From Rutstroemia sp. NJR-2017a BVV2 (lineage: Eukaryota > Ascomycota > Leotiomycetes > Helotiales > Rutstroemiaceae): DNA of 64,000 nucleotides. Positions 24,331 to 33,686 of this stretch are shown here, in pieces. The position numbers and the translations under genes were made by a program. Under the pieces are notes generated by a model. It was not told the DNA's origin, made no database searches, and worked only from the letters and a program-made list of their open reading frames with translations. Each line of letters begins with the position of its first letter. Positions within the stretch are counted from its first letter, which is position 1. The stretch spans positions 558,001 through 622,000 of the forward strand of contig NJPS01000012.1 in NCBI GenBank assembly GCA_002946415.1, written 5' to 3'.

Positions 24331-25219
24331 TAGCGCATAGGGACATCTGTCAGATGATGGACAATAGCATGGAGGGGCGACTGGCGGTGAACGATTACCA
24401 CGATAGGATGCGATACCATTACATACAGTGCGTGTGCGTTTTGTTTTCCGGGTGGGCATGAGGGTCACGGCAGCATACTTAGACGGAGATAGATTTACCT
24501 TATGGATACCACTTGCATCGGCGCATTGCGGACAGGATACAATACAGAAAGTACGACGACTTTACTACAGAAGAATAGAGAAATGAAGATATAATATTAT
24601 TCCAATGTTGCTGGAGGTTTTGTTTCTTATCTGGTTTAGGATAAGAATTGATTTGATTTTATCCCTCGCTATGGCAACCGGCGACCAACCAGAAGCTCGG
24701 TACAATTTTCTGCGAGGGTACGGAAGAGCTCTTTGGATCTCTGCAACTCGTAAACTCCACCGACTCCACCGACTCCACACCAGAACGACGCGATTTGGAA
24801 AAGTTGACCTAGAAGATCCACTGCGTGAACTAGAAGGATTAGGTCCCCTTACTCCAACGCACTCACTTCTCAATTCTCTTATTTATTCCCTCGAGCTCTG
24901 CTCTCTTCCTAAAATCCATTTCACGCGACCGACTGGCAATTCAATTGTAATGCGCCCTAATAAGCCTTGATTAGCCGCATCTGCCAATCGTCATCACGGG
25001 CATCATCCCCGTTACGCCGTCGGTCCGTTTATCGACCAAGTGAGCTCGATATCAATACAAGCAGCTGAGCCTCGAGAGCTGCAACATTCACGGCGTGAGA
25101 CGCGGAGCTCAGAAATAACCACCACAACTAATTCTACCTCCCGGCCTTGTCTTGCATCAACACTGTTCCTGCTATTTACCCATCTATTCAAATCTAATCA
25201 ATAATACTTCCTCTCCAAA
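24331..25219. other. Intergenic region, 0.9 kb
   Basis: It lies between two plus-strand genes. A read-through ORF at 24605-24970 has no recognisable domain and is not called. The stretch just before 25220 is C/T- and A-rich, consistent with a 5' leader. Confidence 0.5.
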
Positions 25220-26794
25220 ATGTCCTATTTCCCATACTCTGAAAACATGCCCGGAGCTTTCAACCTTGATCACGAAGCAACACATCTCTCCGGCGCAAAG
25301 TCCAATATGTTCTTACCACCCGAAACTCCCTCTGTATCTGCCACTTCCTCTCTCTATCTCACGCGATCAACCGATATGATAACTGCCATCACGGGGCGAA
25401 AGCGAAACCGGGTGGAGCCAGCACAATATCCCAAAGACGAAAATGAAGATGATAGAGAGTTGATGACGCCCGGGAGTCCCATGCCGTTTGTAAATACGAA
25501 ATACCGACTGGCGGGTGGATTGGATACGCCGCAGCAGGAATTACAAAATAGAGATTTGAGGAGAGATAGCGACTATGGTGATATCGGGTATCGAAAACAG
25601 TTAGACGAGGTGAAGGAGGATTTTGAGATGGATGGGAACGGAGCTGATCAGCTATCTCGGGACGAAAATGGTAGACCAAGGATTCGAGCCAAAGCTAGCG
25701 AAGGATGGATCAAACCTGTGGTAGACGTGGTTGGCGGTGTTGTAGGAAAGGTCTGGGAGTTTTGCACAAAAGGAGCATTCAGGGGATTTCAGGCCGGAGG
25801 CGGAAAAGCATATACATTTGGCTCCTCGCAACCAATCGAAAACAACCCTTCGCAATTCAACTTCGCAACAAACGGAACAACCTGGGATTATGAAAAGTCC
25901 CCAGAGAGAGACGGCACACCAGTACCAGGAGGGTTCCCAGATGTGATCGAAGATTACCTCGACCCCGACTACAAACCCCGTGAAGCCAGCCCTCCTCGCC
26001 CAGCCAAACGCCGCCAACTCAGCTTCGTCGCCACCCCCGGCCAAGACGAGATGTCCCGCAACTGGGTCGTAATCCCGACCCCCCAACCCGAACCACAAGC
26101 CCAACCCAGCTATCCCATGCTTCCGCCCGTCCCCGCCGGCGCATTCGCTGCCGCCCCATCACAAAACGCCAAACCAAGACTGCAGCAGAGAAGCTCGATC
26201 GCGCGCTACACTATGCCTACGAGCTCGAGCGCAAATCGTCGCCAGTACGGTAACAGCAACAGCAATACTTCTCCATCGATTCCTCGCCCGCTTTCTAGAG
26301 CTGGAAGTTACAGCCATATTCCTCCCCCGCGTCGCCCAACTCTTCAGAGCACTCCGCGCGTTTCCCAGCAAAATGCCCCTTATACACCAACTCCCGCCGC
26401 GGCATCAAATCCCTACATCAACAACAACCCCTCCTTCTCCACCCCTCGCCAAAGCCCCTCCCATCCCACTAAACACTCACCCTCCCCGTCCGTCTCCTCA
26501 CGCATTCCCCGCTGGACACCCAATAGTCCGAAACTCGCGGCCGCGAACATGAATGAGAGTCCCGCGGCGAAAGAGGCAAGATTGTGGCAGGCGAAGAAAC
26601 TGCAGGAGGAGCGCGAGGCGGATGAGGCGATTAGACGGTTGGATAATCAGCTGAAGGCGATGATTAGAGAGGGGCAGGAGGCGTTGGGGAAGAAGGTCGA
26701 TGTTGAGGGGGCGGGGGGAATGGATGTTGATCTGGATGGGGGGCTGGGAGATGCGGATGTTTTTGGGGGGAGTACGGGGAGGTGGGGTGTTTAG
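25220..26794 (+). CDS. Mostly disordered protein with a short amphipathic/hydrophobic segment
   Basis: I cannot name this 524-residue single-exon protein. Most is low-complexity Ser/Pro/Asn-rich. The most ordered part is at about residues 160-195: EGWIKPVVDVVGGVVGKVW, then a cysteine and GAFRGFQAGGGKAYTF. This could be a membrane-touching helix. Residues 35-75 contain a basic patch (GRKRNRVEP), and MTPGSPMPF is a possible proline-directed phosphorylation site. A helical charged segment (KKLQEEREADEAIRRLDNQL) lies at about 450-485. A nuclear-envelope or spindle-pole role is possible but is only inference. The coding strand is C-rich at 25950-26520 and abruptly G-rich after 26530. Confidence 0.75.
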   Translation: MSYFPYSENMPGAFNLDHEATHLSGAKSNMFLPPETPSVSATSSLYLTRSTDMITAITGRKRNRVEPAQYPKDENEDDRELMTPGSPMPFVNTKYRLAGGLDTPQQELQNRDLRRDSDYGDIGYRKQLDEVKEDFEMDGNGADQLSRDENGRPRIRAKASEGWIKPVVDVVGGVVGKVWEFCTKGAFRGFQAGGGKAYTFGSSQPIENNPSQFNFATNGTTWDYEKSPERDGTPVPGGFPDVIEDYLDPDYKPREASPPRPAKRRQLSFVATPGQDEMSRNWVVIPTPQPEPQAQPSYPMLPPVPAGAFAAAPSQNAKPRLQQRSSIARYTMPTSSSANRRQYGNSNSNTSPSIPRPLSRAGSYSHIPPPRRPTLQSTPRVSQQNAPYTPTPAAASNPYINNNPSFSTPRQSPSHPTKHSPSPSVSSRIPRWTPNSPKLAAANMNESPAAKEARLWQAKKLQEEREADEAIRRLDNQLKAMIREGQEALGKKVDVEGAGGMDVDLDGGLGDADVFGGSTGRWGV

Positions 26795-28455
26795 TTTGGA
26801 GGAGGGAGATGATTTTACTAGTGGGGTGAAGTGGTTTTGGGGGAGATTCTCATAGGATGAAGCGGATGTGGTTGTTGATCTAGCGATTTTAGGAGTTAAA
26901 CTGGACAGACACAATGGATAGGGAGTTGGAGTTGGAGTTGGAGGGGGCATAGCGATTGGATCGGATCGGCGTCTTGCTTACATACCATGGTGAATTATTT
27001 TTTTCTTTCTATTTCTTCCTGTTTCTGGCTCTGGCTCTGGCTCTGTAACGGAGACGGGAGTCAGAATAACGATATTGATGAATTATGATGAGTTTTTTGC
27101 ATTTGGAATTTGCTCTCTTTCCTTTTTGTTTTGTTGTTTTTGGATGGGGTAGGGGTGGAGATGGGGGTGGGGGTGGGCGTGGGAGTTGGAGTGCATGTTT
27201 TGGTGGAGCTTCTTGTTCATATTTTTGTGGGGTAGGGGGGTTTGTGGAAGGTGCAAGGGATTGTGGGGATGGATGGGGGGAGGATTAAGGAAATGGGAGG
27301 AGGGATGGGGGATTAGTTTCTTATTTTCGTACATACATATGAAGTTCTTTTCCTCAGGGGGTTGCGGAATGGCATTGGTTTTGGATTTGGGTTTGTGCAG
27401 AAAAGGAGAGAATAATGGTGAAATTGAGGATAGATGGAGATATTGAAACAGATACTTACAGATGCGGATACACAATGACGTGAATTTGATTTGGGATAAG
27501 ATGGGCGGATCTGTGGGTAGATAGATAGATATGGGAGATATGTGTGAGATGTATAGGACAGGAGATGAATAGGTCTAGATTGAGGTGAAGCAGAAGTATC
27601 TAGCTGGTGAGGTGGTAGGAGGGAGGGGATGCCTTTGTGTTTGCTCCTTTGGGATGGGATAGGTTGGAATAGCATTGGTGGCCTTTGGTTTTGTGGGAAT
27701 GGGAAGGATGGAATGGTATGGGAATGGATAGGAGTTGTCTGTTTATGTATCTATGCACATGTGTCTGTCTATCGGTGGATAGGATATCTGGTGGTGAGTC
27801 AAACGCTGCTTTGTGAAGGGGAAATATATGATAAGCTTCACCACCAAATAGACACTTTTGGTAAAACTGTGATATAGTAAGATACCTTCATTTTTATATC
27901 CACTTATATATATCTACTCTCTTTATCTTTTTGTATTCTAGCTTCAACCATGGTCGATTGTGCTGCTCTTCTGCCAGATTATTACTGCTGCTGAATCAAT
28001 AGAAGATAAACCTGTCACCAAGGAGACAAAATAGAAGAAATAAAAACAAGTACTTTTTTGTATTGAAGTCACCACTCTATGTATGTTGCTGTTGGCTATG
28101 GAAGAAAATATTACTGTTCGGAATGGAGAAAAGGAAAAGGTCGAAAGGAGGCGAAGTAAAGGAAATGTTGGAAGCGAGAAGAGAAATGAATGAAAGTAAA
28201 TTCTGTAAATCTTCCTTTCTCCAACTACAAGCTAAATCGAGTACAATTCTTTTTTCGCGGCCGTGATGCACTAAACAATGTATCGCTTCTCGAACGTGGA
28301 TACACATAGTTTTCCTCGTCTCGTTGTGTGTACGAGATGTACGTAACTCGACATTCCTCCCTTCCGCTTCAGAAGTTGTCGCAACCTCTCTTTTCTACAA
28401 TGATAATATCTGCACAATTTCAATCTTATCCAATAATTTCTCTCGTTCTCCGACT
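26795..28455. repeat. G-rich low-complexity convergent spacer
   Basis: This separates the 3' ends of the 25220-26794 (+) and 28456-30681 (-) genes. From 26795 to about 27760 the plus strand is G/T-rich with degenerate repeats: GTTGGA near 26930, four copies of CTCTGG near 27020, and GGGGGTGGGGGTGGGC near 27165, which has G-quadruplex potential. Past 27800 composition is ordinary and AT-rich. ORFs here on both strands are repetitive and not called. Confidence 0.65.
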
Positions 28456-30681
28456 TCACTCTCCATCATCAGAACTATTTTCCGTAAGTAGACCTTCGAG
28501 TGAATCTTCTTCTGCCGCCGCCGCCGCCGCCGCAGCAGCTGGGGTCCAACTTCGCCGAAAACTCTCTCTGCCTCCTATCTTCTCGTCTCCTCGTCCTTCA
28601 CCAGCGCCGGATCCCGGAATCAACGTACTCGCACCCGAAGCGCTTCGAAAACTAGCCGAAATAGGCCGTGCAGTTAAAGGGGTAAGTGTCAGAACGGGAG
28701 GAGCCGGAAGCGCAGCAGTGTGCGAACGGAAATGTGGAATGGATCGCTGACGAGTTGTGGAGTGGGTGCTGGCGCTCGGGTGAGGGCTGGCGGTATAAGG
28801 AGCTGCGGCTTGGGAATTGGAGAGTGTGAGAGGGCTCGATGTGGTTGCGAAAGCGGAGGTTGGTGCGGATGTGAAGAGGGGTGGGAGGAGAGAGCGGAGG
28901 CTGCTGAGGGTGGAGCGGCGGGGGTCGGGGATGTTGATGGGAGTGGGTGATAGTGGTGCTACTGATGAAGCAGGAGGATATGGTGGTGGTAGTGGTGGTG
29001 CAGGAGTGGATCCGGCTCTCCTGTGAAATAGAGCTGCGGGATTCCTTTCTCCACGATTCGTAGAGTGTGTATGAGTAGCAAAATTGGGTGCTTGGGCTTG
29101 AGACGGACCTTTGACTTGCATCTGGCTTGTTTTATCGAGGCCGAGGCTAGTATCGGAGAAAGTAGTACCACCGGGAAGTTGATCTATCAGAGCTCGTATT
29201 CCGGAATATGAGGGGCGTGTAGTGAGATCCGAACGGTTTAAGGCTGGCTGCGGAGTTATTTGGTCCTGGATGCGTGATTGATTTGCAGCTTGGGAAGTAG
29301 TATTTGGAAGTAACACTGTAGCTCCGCCAACCCTTGGATGATCCGAAGCCGCATTATCAATTGCAGCCCCATCTGTGTTAAGTGCTGTGGTATATGCCTC
29401 ATTCTCAGTACTCCGACTTCTTGATGAAGCTGCCGTGGAAGACACAGCTGCTGCTGCAAAAGCTATTGGGAGGACAAGAGGCGAGATGGTCATCGGTGGT
29501 CTTACGTCAATATGCTCAAGGACTTCTTCCGTGACCAAACTATCCACATCCACAGTCGGTCGTACGTGAGGCGTGAGTGGCATCTCATCTACCCGTCTTG
29601 ACAAATAATCATCCTGTGGCAATGGATTGAGCTGATATCCCGCAGCAAGTAGCTCTCTGAGCCATTTCTCGACCCGGGGCCGAACGCAGTGATCCCACCA
29701 TGCTTTGGATGTGGGGTAGGCCTCCTCGGTAAGGGTATAGTTGATGAGATTGGTCGCGGTTAGGGTATGCATTGCTTGTCCTAGTATTTCTTGAATTCTG
29801 TTTTGGTTGGATTCGTCGAGGTTATAGTCCGCAGAAGAGATATGAGAGAGTGTGCTGAAAGAAGGGGGTGGAATGGAATAGTTTTGACGACGGGTTGATG
29901 GGTGGACGTTCAGGGATATTCTAGAGCTATTGGAGCTCGAGGTGGAGGGTGAATGAGCGGAGAGTAGGCCGTCGCTAATCTGTTCTGCGGAGACAGGTCC
30001 AGCATACTCGGGTTCCTGTTGTGGACTAGACAGGTATGGTCGGATTCTCGGTGAATTGTGCCCGTGTTTAAATTCCATATCAGATGATTGTTGTTCAGAT
30101 GCTTCTTGACATTGTTCGGAGGAGTGTTCAATATCAAAAATTTCCATCCTCAATCTCTCAGGAGCTCTCAGCGGCGTATACAAGACCTGAAGAAGGTCGC
30201 GCCTGTCACGTTCGGGTGGCTGGGGTGATCCTGAATGCTTAGATGCGCGATCATGGGATTGGGAGAGAGACATGCGACCTGTAGCTATTCGGCTGGTTGA
30301 ATGATGGTTGTCCAGCTCAGATTGCTTGTTATCGTGCCCTTGGATATGTTGAATTCCAAGCCCTACTAAAGAAGGCAGTTGTTCAGATAGTGTTTGCGAC
30401 GAAATCCCGTCAGACAAAATAGATTCGAGAGAAAGAAAGTTTGATAAAGCTCCATCTTGATTGGAGGGTTGTTGCTCTTGATAGACTTGGGAAAGTAGTC
30501 TTTGAAACGGTCGAAGGGTTGGGAATCTTTCCACAGGTCTAGTGGGACCTGCGAATTGATGTTGGTCTATTTCAGGGGAAAATTTGAATATACCTTCCTC
30601 TGACACGTTCCTTTGTAATTTTATAGATTCGGCATTTGGAGAAGATATTGATGACGAATGGCTTGCCCTTCGCGCAGCCAT
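28456..30681 (-). CDS. Protein of unknown function with a central conserved-looking block and poly-alanine tail
   Basis: This is a 741-residue single-exon frame that I do not recognise. Most is Ser/Pro/Gln-rich and likely disordered. A globular block lies at about residues 285-400 and contains NRIQEILGQAMHTLTATNLI, AYPTSKAWWDHCVRP and RVEKWLRELLAAGYQLNPLP, with evenly spaced hydrophobics and tryptophans. The C-terminus has a run of about nine alanines encoded by a (GCC)n microsatellite, then an acidic end (EEDSLEGLLTENSSDDGE). RRSWTP near the end is a possible phosphorylation site. A nuclear regulatory role would fit the composition, but nothing in the sequence proves it. Confidence 0.72.
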   Translation of the reverse strand: MAARRASHSSSISSPNAESIKLQRNVSEEGIFKFSPEIDQHQFAGPTRPVERFPTLRPFQRLLSQVYQEQQPSNQDGALSNFLSLESILSDGISSQTLSEQLPSLVGLGIQHIQGHDNKQSELDNHHSTSRIATGRMSLSQSHDRASKHSGSPQPPERDRRDLLQVLYTPLRAPERLRMEIFDIEHSSEQCQEASEQQSSDMEFKHGHNSPRIRPYLSSPQQEPEYAGPVSAEQISDGLLSAHSPSTSSSNSSRISLNVHPSTRRQNYSIPPPSFSTLSHISSADYNLDESNQNRIQEILGQAMHTLTATNLINYTLTEEAYPTSKAWWDHCVRPRVEKWLRELLAAGYQLNPLPQDDYLSRRVDEMPLTPHVRPTVDVDSLVTEEVLEHIDVRPPMTISPLVLPIAFAAAAVSSTAASSRSRSTENEAYTTALNTDGAAIDNAASDHPRVGGATVLLPNTTSQAANQSRIQDQITPQPALNRSDLTTRPSYSGIRALIDQLPGGTTFSDTSLGLDKTSQMQVKGPSQAQAPNFATHTHSTNRGERNPAALFHRRAGSTPAPPLPPPYPPASSVAPLSPTPINIPDPRRSTLSSLRSLLPPLFTSAPTSAFATTSSPLTLSNSQAAAPYTASPHPSASTHSTTRQRSIPHFRSHTAALPAPPVLTLTPLTARPISASFRSASGASTLIPGSGAGEGRGDEKIGGRESFRRSWTPAAAAAAAAAEEDSLEGLLTENSSDDGE

Positions 30682-31019
30682 GATGATGAATTATGGAGAA
30701 GGACTCGGTAGCTTGGGAGGAGCAACCATACAAGGATGATGTTGAGCCTTTCGAGAAGAGGTTGAAGAGTAGATCCTCTGGGACAACCTTTGGATTTAAT
30801 AGTTATGTGAAGAAAATGTGTTACTAAAATCTTAAAGTTCACACAGGTGACGATATTGAATTAGCTATTGTCAAATAAGAGATAGGTCTGCTTGAGGTAC
30901 GGTAGACGAATAGAGTAGAATATAGTGAATCGGGCCCTGAAACAGACCACATAAAGACCTTGATGTCTGCCGTATCATTAATTATCTTCGCGTGGAAGAG
31001 CCGAATCTATTATCTTTGT
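30682..31019. other. Intergenic region, 0.34 kb
   Basis: Short spacer between the start of the poly-alanine protein gene and the 3' end of the HET gene, both on the minus strand. It must hold the promoter of the former. No specific site is recognised. Confidence 0.4.
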
Positions 31020-32801
31020 TTAAATCAGGAGAATTACTAAACTGCAGAAAAATTTTCGGTCTTGTTCAAGTGAGGTGTTACAGCGAAACATTATAGTTGG
31101 ATATCTTAATTTCTCAATAATCTCCAGTAGCATCATGAACCAACCGTCCGCAAGAGGACCAAAGATCATAATCCAACCATATGTTACTTCATCAGTTGGC
31201 TCCTTGCCAACAGTTTCGCAATGAACATCTAGAATTTCTGCACAGAATTCTTCATCTTCCATATTACTATAGTGTGCAGAACCGCCAGCTAATGAAGCCC
31301 AACTCCAACTTGGCGCACAGTATTCTGATGGTAGGGAGAAAGCGTAAAGAAGCCTGGAGTTGCGCCAGAGCAATCCGCGAATTAGATCATGCCTCCATAG
31401 TCCGGCGAGATAATCGTCTTTCAGCAGGAATCGAAAAACTTCAGCAACACCAGAAATAGCCGGTAATTTATCGGTCTGCTTGGATAGAATCCTGGGTGCA
31501 TAGCCTCCTGCAATTTCCATCCGCCAGTTTTCGTAAAGTCTTTGTGCACTCTGTTGGTTTGATCCAATGATTTCATGAAGATTGTAGGGGTGTTTCGAAT
31601 CTCCTACTCGATCGCCCAAACCGCATTCGCATCTCCGCATCTCATTGCATTCCCAGGCTATTTCATTAGCGTGGTATAAAAGCACCCGCCGTCCTAATAG
31701 TCTTTCTTGGTACGCCCAGTTGCGTTCTGATAAAGGACCTTCACCACCCAAAAGTGATTCCTGGTGTTCTCTCCACGGCTGCAATTTCAGTTCAATATTA
31801 CGGCCATTCCATTCAAAACTTACAGTGTGGAGATAATAGTCGAGGCGCTTGGGAAACATACCATCTTCATCACCCCGGGAAGCAGATGCCACAAGAACCA
31901 GAAAAGCGTTTCCATATACAGTACTCATCCTACCGGCTTCGCGTCTGCATTCTGACGCATGGTCTTGGATAGCACAGAGCGTGTCAATCCAAAGATACCG
32001 AATTCTGAGATCTCGGCAAAGATGGACAGCATCCTGGCACGTCTTTGACACGGCTTGTAGCGATATACCCGATAACATAGCATCGAGATTTTCAGATATT
32101 GTCTTCAAGTGACTCTTTGTCCCCCAACAATGGCTTAAAGCGGCATATTTTGTATTGGCCATGTTGGCTGTACTTATCAACCAAAGTTCAGCACCACTAT
32201 CACAAGGCATCGTATCGAGCAGTCGAGTAGGCAATTCATGTTTATTCAGATGTGGAATTCCAGAATTGCACAACGTATGATTGTTCAGACAGTCTCGAAT
32301 CCATTCCTTTGAGAGCTTTTGCGCCAAGGGGTTATTAGGTTCCACATCAACCTCTCGGAATATACCAAATTGTGGAAGTAGTTATATACTAACTTTGATG
32401 AGTTAGTAAAGAACATAGATGAGCGTTATTAGATGTTCTTGAAATACTCCAAGTGTCCTACTAGAGCGACCACCACAAACCCCCTCGTGACACATTTCAC
32501 TAAGATGAAGACCAAAAGGCTTACATGGAGTACCACTAAGAGCGATGTGTATTAATTTTACCGTGCCCCGCACGCGAAGTTTAACTGGATGAGGAGGACG
32601 TACGATAATGTCAATACGTGTCCCTAATGTGTTACAACTGTACGAGATCGAAGTTGAATCAGAATACGAATCTGTATCTGACTCTGACTCGGTGATCCAA
32701 TCGTCGTCAGATATGTCATTACCAGTACCGAGGGCCAATTCTATAGCTTTGATAACTACTCGACAAAATACAAAACCTTCCTGAGCAGATAACTGTAGCA
32801 T
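31020..32801 (-). CDS. HET-domain (heterokaryon incompatibility) protein
   Basis: HET-domain proteins trigger growth arrest or cell death after non-self recognition. The domain is clear: KYAALSHCWG, ISLQAVSKTCQDAVHLCRDL, IRYLWIDTLCAIQD and MSTVYGNAFLVLVAS, followed by ERNWAYQERLLGRRVLLY and CAPSWSWASLAGG. The N-terminal exon (32801 to about 32415) begins MLQLSAQEGFVFCRV and has an acidic Asp/Ser-rich patch. It joins the main exon by an intron with branch point TTACTAACTC. My preferred junction is the donor after 32451 and an acceptor near 32355, but this acceptor is uncertain. In-frame codons upstream of 32801 read CRILCDIKST, so a further 5' exon is possible. The C-terminal tail is short and has no repeats. 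Confidence 0.9.
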
Positions 32802-33686
32802 GGTAGACTTGATGTCACATAAAATTCTGCATGAAGGGGGTCGTCAATCAAATTCTGTTGGTAACAGATTTTTGCATATTTTACAAACGTCAGTTGTACT
32901 CATATCGCTCAAAATAGAGATAGACATCGCGATGTAATTTTGATGTAAATAGATTTGAGCTATTTAAAATCGGAAAAACAATAACACGGGGAGTATATCA
33001 GCAGCAGACTCGGAGAGAATACAAGGCCACTCAAGTCGAAGCGGTATAGCTCCAGCCGAAGACCCGCTCTCCTCCGGTTGAACTCGTCCCGAGGGAAGAT
33101 CAAATGAGTATATCCAGGTTGGTAGGAGCAACTCTAGAGGCAGGCAAAATAATAGTCCGAAACTCCTATGGAAGCATCTTCTCTTTTCTCAGCGCAATAG
33201 CCAATATTGTGACGGCTGGGTATTATAATCGATGTCGAGAAATAAGGGAAGTAGAAGGGTTCCAAAGAATGCACCGTTACTTTATAGAAGTCACGGTTAC
33301 ACAGAAGTGGGGTAATTTTTGCAACATTCAGAATCTGAGGTACTTGGATATATCTACCCAGTTCTTGCACAAGATTGTTTTAGGCTTTTGAAAGGCCAAT
33401 GCGAGTTTGACTCTCTGTAAGAATAATATATCATTTCAACAGTTCGGTTTTTTTAACTTTCCATATATTACTTCATAGCTAGCTCAACAAACGTCCTTCT
33501 GACTCCTCCATTTTGATATTATAATATATTTTATTTTATTGCTCGACCATCACCATAAAAACTCGAAAATAAACTCCCCACAAGCAAAAATCCTACTATG
33601 TTCCACTCCTCAACAAGTAGCCCCTTATCCCTTCGTCATCATGCACCAAACCCAGCATTAACACTAGCAAACTGATTCCTAGACAA
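32802..33686. other. AT-rich region between the HET gene and the tail-anchored protein gene
   Basis: AT-rich sequence separates the HET gene start from the 3' end of the next minus-strand gene. It holds one candidate small ORF (33104-33391, listed separately). The remainder has no recognised content. Confidence 0.5.
33104..33391 (+). CDS. Possible small protein, divergent from the HET gene
   Basis: A 95-residue ATG-initiated frame starts MSISRLVGATLEAGKIIVRN and continues with alternating hydrophobic residues (SIFSFLSAIANIVTAGYY), then a basic stretch (NRCREIREVEG). The first 45 residues could form membrane-active amphipathic helices. They loosely resemble small Ile/Val/Ala-rich fungal peptides of unknown function, but that likeness is from memory and weak. 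The second half looks random, so the true coding part may end or splice near residue 55. It is transcribed away from the HET gene about 300 bp off. It may be a chance ORF. Confidence 0.25.
   Translation: MSISRLVGATLEAGKIIVRNSYGSIFSFLSAIANIVTAGYYNRCREIREVEGFQRMHRYFIEVTVTQKWGNFCNIQNLRYLDISTQFLHKIVLGF

Noticed and set aside
24605..24970. ORF of 121 residues
   Set aside because: It has no recognised domain and random composition, and lies in the spacer before a gene with its own leader.
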